Part shown: positions 1-11,999 of the stretch, piece after piece
Layout: each line of letters starts with the position of its first letter
How positions within the stretch are numbered: the stretch's first letter is position 1
Assembly: GCA_020631735.1 (NCBI GenBank)
Contig: CM036223.1
Location: 9,710,191 to 9,774,190, forward strand
DNA length: 64,000 nucleotides
Direction: 5' to 3'
DNA from: Saccharum officinarum
Lineage: Eukaryota; Streptophyta; Magnoliopsida; Poales; Poaceae
The notes under the pieces: generated by a model
Database searches by the model: none
Told to the model about the DNA's origin: nothing
What the model saw: the letters and a program-made list of their open reading frames with translations, nothing else
Program-made: the position numbers and the translations under genes

Positions 1-1469
1 CGTAGCGCGACGTAGATGTTTTTCATAAACCTTTTATCTTGTTTTATTTATAGCTGGTGTACTGTTCTAATCTTAGAATTGTTTTGCTTGTATGTCTGTT
101 TCTGGAATACGTGTTGTTGGTCCGTGTTGATCGAGTTCAGACGGTGATGAGTACTTCGGGAATCCGGATTTCTTCGAGGAGCAGCAGAACCAGCAGGACT
201 TTGTGAACCAAGGCAAGTATAGCATGGGCCTACCTTGATGTCCTATTCACTTTAACCATCTACTCATTTGCATGTGTCTAACTTTGATAACCATAAGGAC
301 ATTCTAGTTATTAGATGACATGCTCCTTGACTCCTATGGGTTAATTGCACATTGGTAGATTGCTAGTGCTCTAACTGAACAAGATCTATATAATGGTTAA
401 TGGTTCTATAGAACAAAAGGTAAAACATGCTTATGACAACTGATCCCTAGGGTGAAGGTGCAAATGAATTTAATCATGTTGCCCTAAATCCTTCGTAACG
501 ACTTATCTGTTGGCAAAAGCTAGGATTGACAGTGCAACCGTGAGAGTCACATGGCTCTGATTTTAGCTCAATAATAGGATCTTTTCTAGCTTGTTGGAGG
601 TTACCTTTATGGCGCAAGAGGGGCTTGCCACTTTGAGTATAGGACTGCCCCTATTCTTATGTGTATAGCCGCGAAGGATTTGTGCCATAGAAAGGGGGTT
701 CCTACACCTGCCTGCTGAGGAAACCTTGCGGCCCTAACATGTTAGAGAGACCTATGAAAGGCTTCATAGTGTACCCTGCCTGTTCACCTTGGGAGTGTTA
801 GGGGGTCGATGGGCCTCGGGCATTTGGGCAACATGACTTACGGGTAAAGATTCACAACCTCTGCAGAGTGTTAAAACTGTTATAACAGCTGTGCTCACGA
901 TCACAAGCGGCCCGAAAAACTCACATAATAAATGGATACTTGTTATGTTGTTAACTCATGATGATGATGTTATAATGATGTTCAATGACTCTATTCGATT
1001 CTAGTATATGATCATGTGGGTTAATTTGGGAGCTTAAGCATAACTTGATACTAATCAATGATAAAATCTTGACTTACTAAAATGCTAACTGCAGTAAACC
1101 GTGTCTACCTTTTGAGCCTCATGAATTCCCATGTTATGCTTGTGGAGTATGAAATGTACTCATGCTTGTTCATTTTCTATTTTTGGATAAAAATCCCAGA
1201 TGCGTAACAGATGACAGTTGGTATGAGGATTATCCAGAGGACTTCTAGGTTTGAGTCAACCAGTTGATCGTCCCTGTGTTGGAGCTACCATGTTTGAGAG
1301 ATAACTTTAATTTCTGCTTGTGTTGTATAAGACCAAGTGTTGTATTAAACGTGATGTAAGATACATTTTGATGATACTACTTGTAATTTATTGACTTATG
1401 TGTGCGACTGTCCCTGGGGCGCACATAATGTTTATGCACTCTATCTTGTCCTTAAAATAGAGTGTGACA
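1..1469 (+). mobile_element. 3' part of a Ty3/Gypsy LTR (cut by window edge)
   Basis: This is the terminal 1.47 kb of a long terminal repeat, ending in TGACA at 1469. It matches, in reverse orientation, the first part of the LTR at 45229-46696 almost base for base, and more loosely the LTR at 62954-64000. The rest of the element lies left of the window. The bases after it (GATAT) are the likely target-site copy; the partner copy is not visible. The same junction with the same flank occurs at 45229, so both terpene synthase copies carry the same insertion. Confidence 0.85.
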
Positions 1470-2553
1470 GATATAAAACTTTGTAGTTCATGATTTTTTT
1501 CATTTGAAATTATTTGTAGTACAAAATTTATGTTTTGTGTTCTTAGAGTTTTGAAATTCATTTTTAAATTCTCCAAATGACCTCACACGGAGATACAACC
1601 TAAACCAAAGTTGTAGTTCTCGAAGAGATATAAATTTTTTGCAGTTGAAACATTTTCCTTTTGAAATTGTTTAGTCTCTAAATTGCTTGTTACAAGAGTT
1701 CCACTAAATTGAATATAAAAATAAAGAAACATTCACTAAATCAGAAATGATTGAATTGTGTGGTGAAGAAAATATATACTCTTGACGGTTGTTAGATATA
1801 CCTCGGGGGTCATCAGCCCCTCAGGGTGTAATATCCCCTTGATGCAGTTAAAAACTTGATCTTATCTTTATTTTCTTGGCGGTTAAACCCTTAAGAAAAT
1901 CATTTCTGGTGGCCAACCCCCAAGGTAGTAGCTATTTCTCTTGCTCTTTGTCCTTAGCGATCCTTCCTTGAGCATTAGCCACCAAGATCAATTTTCTTAG
2001 CGGTTTTCAAAACTCTCAAGGATATTCTGTGTCACTAGTAGTGGATCTTGGCTTTTAAATTTTAATCTTATTAGTTCCTACAATATTTTTGATCAATATG
2101 TTTAGTTGAAACACTAATGCTTATTGTACCTTAAACTCTGTTTTATTTCGTCAAAGAAATGGACGCTAAGTCCTAGACCACACCATTGCTACAACAATAT
2201 AAACAGTAATTTCAGTTTCTGTGCCACGCAACTAAGAAATTTAATTTTCTCTACCAAAAAAATATGTGTCTAGTAGCTTTTTTTTGTTTTACTAAGCTAG
2301 AGTGTTTATAATGAAACAGTGTAAGATAGACGTACGATATAAAGCCAGCTATCACGTGTCATGGTCCATGTGTCCTATCATGCATGTGCTTCTTGTGAGT
2401 ACTCTGCATCTGCATATATGTGCAGCACAGCGTGCACATGCATTTTGCAAAGCGTAATAATCCAAATAAATATCACTATGCTGAGGTTGTTGACTAATCA
2501 AAATCACTATGAACATATGCATTTTGCACGGGCTTAATTCTAGTCTCTACTGT
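1470..2553. other. Upstream region of terpene synthase copy 1
   Basis: This is AT-rich DNA between the LTR and the TATA box. I see no gene in it. Around 1480-1700 it holds runs of the kind common in grass transposon interiors, but no element ends could be fixed. The sequence is shared with the inverted copy at 44142-45228. Confidence 0.5.
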
Positions 2554-2562
2554 CTATATAAA
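2554..2562 (+). promoter_or_regulatory. TATA box of terpene synthase copy 1
   Basis: CTATATAAA lies about 180 bp upstream of the chosen ATG (2734). Transcription would be expected to start near 2585-2595, giving a leader of about 145 bases. The same box is present in the inverted copy near 44137-44145. Confidence 0.6.
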
Positions 2563-2733
2563 CCACTTGCATTCATCAGTATGGCACCAATATCGGAAAC
2601 AAGCAGGCACAGCAGCTGTATGCACTGACATGGCCAGCAGCTTCTCCTTGAAACCACTAGAGTGCAACAGCATGATGAGGAGCTGCTGCAGCCATATTTC
2701 TGCTGCTGCTGCTGCATCGCCGCCGCTGAGGCA

Positions 2734-5700
2734 ATGGCCGCCGCGGCGAGGCGCAAAGCAGACAGTTCACGGCGGCAGCAAAGCAGACAGTTGCAATGCC
2801 GGCGGTCGCAACATGGTTACTCCGCTGCAAGAACACTGCATGACGACGAAGGTGACAACCGCCTGAGGCAGAACACCGGCATCTTCCACCCATCTATCTG
2901 GGGAGATTGCTTCCTCGGCTACTCCGACCCAGCAGCAGCTAATTCATCGCAACAACAGGTCTGTTCATTATTGATTTATTGTTACCAAAATCACTAATTT
3001 TGCGTCAAAAAAAATCTTGAAACTAATGATGTGATAGGTGCTTAGATTTTTCTGCATTATTATGTTGAGTTGCATCGTATTGTTTTCAACAGATTCAGAT
3101 GGAAGAACGAGCGCACAAACTTAGGGAAGAAGTGGCCGAAATGATAGCAAGTTCAACTACGACTACTAGCAGGCTGCACCTCATCGATGCATTGGAGCGT
3201 CTATGCTTGGATCACCTGTTCGAACAAGAGATCAGTGCTGCACTAGCACAGATTGAGACTGCAGATGTTAGTGACTGGGATCTTGGAACGGTTGCACTGT
3301 GGTTTTGTCTACTCCGGAAACATCGATATAAGATCTCGCCAGGTAGCATTGTACTCTCTCTGTCCCAAAATAGAAGACGTTCTCGCATCTCGAGAAGTCA
3401 ACTTTTTTCAACTTTGACCAATTATATATAAAAGAATATTGACATTTACAATACATAATTAGTATTATTAGATAGATCGTTAAATATACTTTCATAATAA
3501 AATTATTTGGAGATATCAATATAGCACGTATTTTCTACAAACCTAGTCAAAGTTGAAAAAGTTTGACCTGCACGCTTCCCATAACATCATCTATTCTAGG
3601 ACGGAGGGAGTATATATAAACACACACTGCATGCAACTTACGTTGCAAGGTTCCCATTAATTAGCATCATCATTAAAACTGTTCTTGCCGTGAAAGCATG
3701 CTAAACGCCCATCTAAAGAATGGCTCCTCGAGTCTTGTAGAGTCGGAGCCGTTTTTGTACTTAGGAGCCAGAGCTGGGATCCGAGCCACAAAAAGATGGC
3801 TTTTTCGGCTCCTCACAAACTTGACATAAATTATTACAAATTAAAACTAACACTAAAGTTGTTTTTGCAAAAGGTTTTGGCTTCAACTTTAGCAGAGAAA
3901 CTTCTCCACTAGAGGAGCTTGCCATTTTAGAAGAACCGGAGCCCTATCAAACTAGTAGAGTTTAAGGCCCTTTTTGGTATGGCTCCAAACAGCCTGGCTT
4001 CTTGCTACAATGAATCCAGGAGCTAGAGTCGATGACGCTAAAAACAATGGCTCCACCAGCTCCTAGTTTATTTTGAGAGGAGAGAAAACTACTACTCGAT
4101 AATTGCTGCCCGGAGCTCTATCACAGGGCCTAACTAGCAAATTGATAGGCATGCATAAATTACATGGCTAAAAATGCTATATATCCACCTACTACAACTT
4201 AATATTATAATTTCCATGCATGTTCATTTCACTCCCGTATCTAGCTATCAAATTTATGACTTTATTAACATTTTAGTCAAAGTATGTTTTAATATTTGGC
4301 TAATGTGCCACGACCGTGACATATGCAGTCGTAGTGTATATCCTCCTTACCTCCTATATGGTTAAACCATATACAATTCTTCCAATTCTTGAAACTCGAG
4401 CTGAAAGACTATGTGTCCTATTTCAGATGTGTTTGTGAGGTTCAAAGATGAAGAAGGTGGTTTTCTAGTGGACGGTCCTAAAGACCTACTGAACCTTTAC
4501 AATGCTGCGCATATGAGGACTCATGGAGAGATAGTACTTGAGGAAGCCATGCTATTCAGCCAAAGGCGTTTAGAAACAATGATACCCTACATGGAAGGGT
4601 CATTAGCACATGAAATAAAATCTACACTTGAGATCCCTCTCCCTAGAAGAGTTAGAATTTACGAGTCAAAGTATTACATCTCTGAGTATGAAAAAGATGC
4701 CACGGTGCATGAGAAGATGTTGCAACTTGCAAAGTTGAACTCAAATATTATGCAGCTCCATCACCAACATGAGCTGGCTATCATTACAAGGTGAAGTAAC
4801 TCTTTCATTACAAATTTGTTACCTAACTATATTTCAATTTATTACAAACCAGTTACATTGTTGATAATATTATCTCTAATAAATTTATAGGTGGTGGAAG
4901 GATATACAGAATGAATCAAGGCTTCCATTTGCTCGAGATAGAGTCGTGGAGTGCTATTTGTGGATATTAGGGGTATACTACGAACCATGTTATTCTCGAG
5001 GCCGAATAATATTAACAATGATTATCGCCATTGTGACCCTTTTGGATGATATTTATGATTCTTATGCGACTCCAGAAGAATGTGAATTACTTACCAAGTG
5101 CATTCAAAGGTTTGTATTGCTTCCCTTTCTTAAAAATATCTTTATCTTAGGTTTGCTAAACTTCTATGTCTATCTTTATGTTAAATTTCCATAGAGGAAT
5201 AAAGAAAAATCTATGTTACTTTTTCTAGCTATAAGGTTATATGTATGTGTGGGTCAAAGTTCTTTATATATATGATGTTGGAAAAAATGAGTATATATAT
5301 TGTTTCCTTGAGGTGACCACTATAAATAGTAATGAGTCATGTTTTTTCGGTTAATCTTTTGGCTTAGTTCATTCATGTCATCATAAACTTCCATCTAGCT
5401 AGGGGGGAATCCAACAAATGCGGACAAAAGTTGAATTTTGAATTTTCAAAAAGGATAACTCAAACCAAATATTTGTCCACTGAACTATATTAAATAAAAA
5501 ATATCTACAAATTTGTAGATTATGTTGAGAGCAAGAATGTTGGTATAGACCATGTCAACATCCAAGGTAGTTTGAAAGTTAACAATTTTGAGTTTCAAAA
5601 TTTGAGAATTTAGAATGGATATAATATCTCAAATCAAAAACTTGTCAACTATGAAGATATAGATCCCATCAAGAGCCAAAACTTTGATATATAATAACAT

Positions 5701-7564
5701 GTCAATATTCAGCACCTTTTTAAAAATGATAATTTTGAATAAAAAATATGAGATTTAAAACAAATATTTGGATCTCCAATTGATCTGAAATAAAAGGGTT
5801 GTCGTCTACAAAATTGTAGATGGCGCTAAGAACTACAATTTTGATGTAAGTTCTTTATCTGACTTCAGATGAAAAGGCTATAGATTCTTTGTGTGATAGC
5901 CATTTACAAAGGCAGAAGACGCACCTCTAGAAATAGCTAAAGTTTCTTAAGAGACTTTCCTCTGAAAATTGATTTCTAGAGGTAGGCCATGGCTCTTGTG
6001 CCCTAATGATTTCTAGAGACATTAGAGAAAAAGGCCCACCATTGTAAACAAACTCTAGTGTCACAAAATTATTTTTGTAGTAGTGAGTTTGTTTAACGAA
6101 TAATAACATAGTTGAACTGTTGAAAAGTTTCTGCATGTATGTAGTAACATTTTCTATCATAGTTATCATATAGAACTCACAAGTTTTCATGAATTGTCAT
6201 GTCCAGTTGGGATTCAAAGGGGGCTCATGACCTCCCTGAGTGCATGAAATTTGCTTTGGAGAAAATATTGGATAGCTACGAAACCATTGAAAATATGCTC
6301 CACCAGGAGGAGAAATACCGTATACCATATCTAAGATACTTTGTAAGTTACCTTCCTCGTCTACATGTTTCAACTTTCTAGGTCTATATATGCATGAATG
6401 ATTGTCCATGATACCATAAGGTATATGTATTTGACCAGTAGCCTTTGCATGTTAACTTGACGCTATGACCACAAACATGTTATAAACACATACTCGACCT
6501 AGCTTTTTGATATGTGGTACAAATGCATGTATTCACTATTGTCGATTATTTACAGACAAAAGACCTAGTTAGAAGCTTCAACAAGGAGGTAAAAATGCTT
6601 CAAGAAGGATACATTCCTAAGTCAGTTGAGGAGCATCTAAAGGTTTCAATAAGAACAGGCGGATGTCCCATTTTGTCGTGTGCTTCCTTTGTTGGGATGC
6701 ATGATGTAGCAACAGAGGATTGCTTTGATTGGGTTTCTAGTGTACCTAAAATGGTCCAAGCACTTTCTGTGATTCTCAGACTGGTAGATGACCTCGAGTC
6801 ATATGAGGTAATATCCAATTATTATTTATCTTTAAAAAATATATGATAAACTTTGAAGCCTAATAGAAGGCTCATAATTCCCATTTTTTAGTTTCAAATT
6901 TGACTTTGATATTTCTCACATATCATTGCTTTATACAATAAAATGACATAGAGGGAATTTTCTGATGACCTAATTGCATTATTACAAAAGGCGTTTCTAT
7001 ACGTCGTGAAATTAGCTTTATGTAGGCTGTGCAAACCGTCAGTGAGAGCTCTGCTATGTTGACCGCCTCTGGAAAGCTATTTTCAGTGGCAGTTTTTTGC
7101 CATGTTCCACTTTGGCTTACTGCACCAGCAGCAGCAATTTCTAACCGCCAGCACATGATGCCTCGATCATCTCAAAATCGTTTTTAGTAGTATATATATA
7201 CTGCTTTCCATGACCTTGCCTACCTTTATCTTACTAATATATTTGAATACTTAACTTTGTGCAGCGAGAGCAACTGATCCCTCATGTTGCTTCGACAATC
7301 GATAGCTACATGAAGGAGCACAATGTCTCGATTGAAGTTGCACGTGAGCAGATACGCGTACTCAAAGAGGAATCATGGAAAGATTTTAACAACGAGTGGC
7401 TTAACCCAGCCAATGCCTACCCAAGGCAGTTATTGGAGCGGATATTCAACTTGACAAGGACAATGGAATTTATGTATAACCAAGAGGACAATTTCACAAA
7501 CTGCCGCAATCTAAAGGATTTGATCCAATTGTTGTTGGCCGAACCATTTACGATTCCCATTTAG
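2734..7564 (+). CDS. Terpene synthase, TPS-a type (probable sesquiterpene synthase), 7 exons
   Basis: The exons I assign are 2734-2958, 3093-3342, 4427-4790, 4891-5109, 6207-6342, 6556-6807 and 7265-7564. All introns have GT-AG ends and all phases agree, giving 581 residues. Visible motifs are FHPSIWGD (residues 51-58), RDR (295-297), the Mg-binding DDIYD (332-336) and the second metal site DDLESYERE (476-484) across the exon 6/7 junction. The protein ends in FTIPI. Enzymes of this family ionise farnesyl diphosphate in the cytosol to make sesquiterpenes, often volatiles induced by herbivores. The sequence resembles the grass zingiberene/sesquiphellandrene synthase group, but the product cannot be read from it. 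No plastid transit peptide is convincing. The start is uncertain: an ATG at 2581 in the same frame meets TGA after 15 codons, so 2734 is the first usable in-frame ATG. The N-terminus is unusually Arg/Gln-rich. The gene appears intact. Confidence 0.9.
3354..3610. mobile_element. Stowaway-type (Tc1/mariner) MITE in intron 2
   Basis: This 257-bp element has degenerate inverted ends of the CTCCCTCYGTCCC type (right end GGACGGAGGGAG) and TA on both sides. It starts only 11 bases after the intron 2 splice donor at 3343, so the exon 2 reading frame runs into it if unspliced. The same element is in the inverted copy at 42930-43186. Confidence 0.85.
3966..4130. mobile_element. PIF/Harbinger-like MITE in intron 2
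   Basis: The 165-bp element starts GGCCCTTTTTGG, ends ACAGGGCC and is flanked by TAA on both sides. Its interior (GGTATGGCTCC...) resembles the element at 30052-30233. A related stretch just upstream (about 3700-3960) looks like a second member without clear ends. Confidence 0.6.
5400..6084. mobile_element. Truncated CACTA element in intron 4
   Basis: The right end TTTTTGTAGTAGTG (to 6084) is a CACTA terminus. The subterminal part has repeated TTTCTAGAG-type motifs typical of non-autonomous CACTA elements. I did not find a matching CACTA left end, so the left limit is approximate. A mirrored copy is at about 40456-41140. Confidence 0.5.
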
Positions 7565-7849
7565 CAAGCACTATGTGCCATTGTAACAAATAAATTATTA
7601 CTATTTAATTTATATGTATAAGGTTGGATTACCTCATCCCCTTGCACACATGTTAGATTGAAAACTAGAGTGGCTTGTTTTAGTCATAACATCAGCTCAA
7701 ACACATAAAGGTCAATCCCAAAAGGGAAGATCTTCATACTTGAAAATTACTGGATGAAACTTGAGGGATTCCAAAATGTTGTACATAATAGTTGGGTCAG
7801 TCCAACACAACGTATGGACAGTACAAAAAAAACATATCATCAAAGTTCA

Positions 7850-10800
7850 AGAACTTGAGGAAAATCTTGAAAGGTCTGGCAATTTAGAATGACAAACCTC
7901 AAAGTCAACATTGCAAATGTCAAGCTCTTCATATAGCTCCTAGAAAACCTTGATGAATTCAGAGACCTAGGTGTGCCTAGATGGAATTTCAAAGACATTT
8001 TAAAAGACAAGCTGCACCTTCTGGTCAAACAACAAAAAAAAAATTAATGGAAACAAAGAGGGACAATAAAATGGCCAAAATTTGGAGATGCAAATACTTA
8101 GTTTTTTCATGCAAATGCAACTATGAAATACAGGAAAAACTTGATCAGCCATCTACAAGCGGAAGATGGCACCTCCTACACCAATGACAAAGACAAAGAG
8201 ATTCTTTTGTGGGAAGCCATCAAAGAATGGCTAGGGTCCTCTGAATTCTCTGGCTTCTATTATGACACATAATCATTCATTGACAAATCAAACTTTCTTG
8301 AGGTCTTGTAACAAGACTTTACTAAGTCATAAATAAATACTATGATCAAAGCTCTAACCAATGACAAATCACCAGGCCCAGATGGTTTCAACAATGAATT
8401 TCTTAAAAGATGCTATTTCTATCAACTGTGTCATCACTTCCAATCGAACTCATCATTATGTCTGTGAAGCATAAACAACTCCTTCATAAGCCTCATTCCA
8501 AAGATTGATGGAGCTCAAAGCACTTATGATTTCAAGCCTATCTCAATGTTAAACATCTCAGTCAAGCTCCTGACAAAACTCTTAGCACATAAAGTATAGA
8601 ATTTCATCACTAGACTGGTTCACCAAAACCAATATTGTTTCATCAAACAAAGAACAATTCAGGAATTTGAATATCTATAACTTTGTCAACACTCGGAAAA
8701 AAAGAAATTGTTGTCCTAAAGTTGGACTTTGAAAAGGCATTTGACAAAATTGAACACCAAGCAATAGTAACCTTGCTAAAAGCAAGAGGCTTTGGAGATA
8801 AATGAGTAGCTTGGATAGAATAGATCCTCTCTTCAAGGACCTCTATTGTTTTATTGAATGGGGTGCCAGGAAACTACCATTGCAGAAGAGGGGTCAGGCA
8901 AGGTGATCCACTTTCTCCCTTGCTCTTTGTTTTGGCTGCTAATCTCTTATAGTCCCTGGTTAACAGAATAAAGGATACGGGTCTTTTGAATCTACCAATT
9001 CCATTGAACCACAACAAATATTTTCCAATTCTATAATACGCAGATAACACTCTGATTATCATCCTAGAAGGAGAGGCCACACAGCTCTTTTACCTAAAAT
9101 CCCTCCTCAACTCCTTGTCTGCTTCCACTGGGCAGAAAGTCAACTTCTTAAAGTCCATTTTTGTGCCAATAAATGTCTCTGATGAAAAACTAGAACACTT
9201 GACCAAGACTTTTGGTTGCCAAAAAGGAACCCTACCCTTCACTTATTGCTTGGGCCTCCCCCTTGGAATCACAAATCCTAAGGTGGAAGACTTTTCTCCC
9301 AATGGTAAACAGATATGGGCATAGACTAGCCGGTGCTTCCACTTTTCTTTCACAAACTGGTAGAGTTGAACTAATAAACACAGTGTTCTCCTCAATGCCA
9401 ACTTTCTACAAGTGCACACTAGTTCTGTCCCTATAGTGATCAAACAAATGGATAAGTACATGAAACGTTGTCTTTGGAGAGGGCAGAGGTGAATGCCAGA
9501 AAACCACCCAAAGCAGCTTGGGATATGGTATGTTTACCCAAGGATGAGGTGGCCTGGGAGTTTTAAATTTAAAAAAAGCAAAATGAGGCCCTAATGATGA
9601 AAAATCTCCATAAATTCGTCAATGGTTTGGACATTCCATGGGTTAACTTAATCTAGGAAAACTGTATACAAATGGCAAACTACCAAGCGATCAGATGATA
9701 GGTGGCTTCTCTGGTGGAGGGCGAACTTGAAGATCTTAAGACAATACAAAAACATTATAGTTGTGTAAGTCAACAATGGGCACACCTGCATGCCATAGTT
9801 TTAAATAGTGGGCTATTGAAAATAGCGACAACTTTTTTCAGCAGCTATGAAGCTATAGCGGCGCTACGATAGACAGTGTTTCTATAAAATAAGCATGAAA
9901 AACATCAGTAATTGATGCAAAAAAACATGTCAAATATGAAATTCAATGAACACAAATATGTTTCTAAGATTCCACAAGTCTAGGTAAAATTACCAATATA
10001 ACATTACAACATGATTCGTGAAACTCCAGTGTTTAATTGTTCAAAATACCAAATTAGTAGCAAATTATAAGTAGGAAATAACTAATTAAATTAGTAAGCA
10101 TATGATAAGTAGGAAAATATGAAATAGTGCCACTATTTTAATGCTAAAGCTATGCAACTTAGTGGCCCTATAGCTCACAATAGTGGTCAAAGTTGGCATA
10201 GCAGCACAAAGAGCAATAGCGTAACGTCAAGCCTCTCTGGCCGCTATAGCCTGCTATTTTTTTTTCATGATGCTCTGGGATGACAAGTGATTAGACGAAG
10301 CAGCCAAACTGAAAGTCCCTGAGTTGTTCTCCTTTGCATAAAATAGACTGATTTCAATTAGCAAAGCAGTGTCACAAAGTCACCCAGCTCAACTCGTTCA
10401 CTTGCCTCTTTCAGTTCTGGCTTATATATACTCAATTACAGAATCTTAACAATGCCATGGAGAATCTGAGCCTCACAGCTAACAAAGACATTTGAGGGTA
10501 CAACTGGGGATCAAACACCTTTGCACCAACTAAACCTTACAATAAACTGATACGACACCATCAAGTTCACATTGCTTCCAGTTGCTCCTGAAAGACAGAT
10601 TGAGCAAACATGCTGAAAAGAGAGAATATGCAGTTCCAATCCTACAACTGTGAGTTGTGCCAGTTGGCAACTGAAGAAACCCTCAACCATCTATTTCTTC
10701 ACTGCCCTTCTGCAAAATCATGCTAGAACATTTTAAGCCTGAACATTCCCACTCATGCCTTGTTTCATGATGTCATACTCCTCTTCAGATATCAACCGAA

Positions 10801-11136
10801 CTCTGAATTCTTCTTGAATGCGGTAATCATCATGAGCTGGGCGATATGGGGAGCATGAAATGATCTGATCTTCAATGGGATTGGACCGAATATTCAAGTT
10901 TGCAAGAATAACTTTAACAGGGAGTTGGCTTTGACCTCTCTCCGAGCAAAAGCAAGTTCCTTGGTGAATTATAGTGCATGGATCCAAAAACTGGTTGTAA
11001 TTCAGCACTTAGAGAGCATCTTTTTTGTTTCTTCTTTTTCTTGAATGTTGCCGTAAAAACTCTTCCCTGGCTTGTTTAAGATATTTTATCTTTGCTTTAG
11101 GGGCCATGGCCCCTCCAGATTCTTCAAAAAAAAAGG
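7850..11136 (+). pseudogene. Decayed L1-type LINE retrotransposon
   Basis: Reverse-transcriptase signatures appear in order but in shifting frames and with many stops. SPGPDGF is near 8371, KLDFEKAFDKIEH near 8722, [15 protein letters not shown] near 8886, and YADNTLII near 9038, where one catalytic Asp of the YADD box is replaced by Asn. A C-terminal zinc-binding reverse-transcriptase region (CELCQLATEETLNHLF, about 10651) follows, and the element ends in a poly(A) run at about 11126-11134. The left end is uncertain. An unrelated insertion splits it at about 9799-10262. It cannot encode active protein and lies just downstream of the terpene synthase. Confidence 0.85.
9799..10262. mobile_element. 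MITE-like insertion inside the LINE
   Basis: The AT-rich segment starts with a TTTTAAATAGTGGGCTAT-like end and finishes with a near-inverted match (AGCCTGCTATTTTTTT). It interrupts the LINE reading. The ends match imperfectly and I could not define a target duplication, so the class is unsettled. Confidence 0.5.
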
Positions 11137-11189
11137 TAGCTTCTCAATAAACTGTCAGCCGGCCATGATTTGCAGGCTCCATTTTTGGT

Positions 11190-11862
11190 TGCGAGGATCA
11201 GGATTATGTTGTTGTCTCTTTGACATTTCAAATGTTCAGGGAGATGCCCAACTAGCAAAGGTGAGTGTCAGGATCCTAACATCAACAGATGGCACAAGAG
11301 CACTTCTGAATGGCCAGAAACTCAACCTGACATATCCACTAACAACTCCTGGTTTATGAAAATCTTGATTTAAAAATATCAAATTCGATAATATTTCTTT
11401 CGACAATTAGAGTGATTCATGCTCCTTCATAGGGATGAAAACGGTATGGATATTTTCCGACCGTATTCGAGACCGAATCCGTTTAGAGGGGTTTTAATCC
11501 GTCCGTATCCGAGTCCGGATATTTAACATCCGATACCGTATTCGTATCCGAATATTTAAATCACATATTTATGATGTCGATATATAATCATATCCTATCC
11601 GGTATTTTTTATACTATCCGTATTCGAATCCGAATCCGGACATAAATATGAAAACAAATACGATATCAATGATATCCGTCCGTATTCGATCCGTTTTCAT
11701 CCCTACTCCTTCAAGAAAGGGTAAAAAAAAGTGATGCCTGCACCCTGCTTCATGTTTTGTTTCGTTGCAGGTGCTTTCCTGACAGTGACCAAGCTCTGGG
11801 CTGATGATACCTTGACCCTCCAATTCCTCGTTACCCTTAGAACTGAGTGAGGCAATCAATCA
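11190..11862 (+). pseudogene. Fragment of a DUF1680 / GH127-like (beta-L-arabinofuranosidase-like) gene
   Basis: Two coding-like blocks, about 11235-11355 and 11771-11850, read like the C-terminal beta domain of plant DUF1680 proteins. Block one includes STDGTRALLNGQKLNL and block two AFLTVTKLWADDTLTLQF followed by LRTE. A plausible intron acceptor (TTGCAG) precedes block two. A frameshift follows LRTE, and a hAT MITE sits between the blocks. The N-terminal catalytic part is absent. Family proteins act on cell-wall or glycoprotein arabinose. Assignment is from remembered family pattern. Confidence 0.55.
11430..11705. mobile_element. hAT MITE, 276 bp
   Basis: The terminal inverted repeats are TAGGGATGAAAACGG and CCGTTTTCATCCCTA, perfectly matched, with the 8-bp target duplication CTCCTTCA at 11422-11429 and 11706-11713. 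The interior is rich in TATCCG/CGGATA-type motifs. It has no coding capacity. Confidence 0.95.
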
Positions 11863-11999
11863 AAGGTATGAAATCTCAGACAAATACAGGCATTGATTGT
11901 ATTCGGCTCGATAGAAATCCAAGAGAGTTTTCTCCGTTTTCCTGAACAAAATCAAACTTATTATTATTATGTTTCTGAACTCTGAACTAGAGGCTGAAA

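Larger units (their letters stand above)
1..6418 (+). repeat. Left arm of a large inverted duplication
   Basis: Positions 1-6418 reappear as the reverse complement at 40120-46696. The arms cover the LTR end, the promoter and terpene synthase exons 1-5 with their introns. By eye they differ by well under 1-2% in substitutions, plus one MITE insertion and a roughly 20-bp length difference in exon 1. The arm probably continues left of the window. The right arm stops exactly at the N gap, so the true inner end is unknown. Confidence 0.93.

Noticed and set aside
5900..6190. Minus-strand ORF of 87 codons in terpene synthase intron 4, repeated at 40389-40613
   Set aside because: It overlaps the CACTA end and splice acceptor, and its repetition is only due to the inverted duplication.
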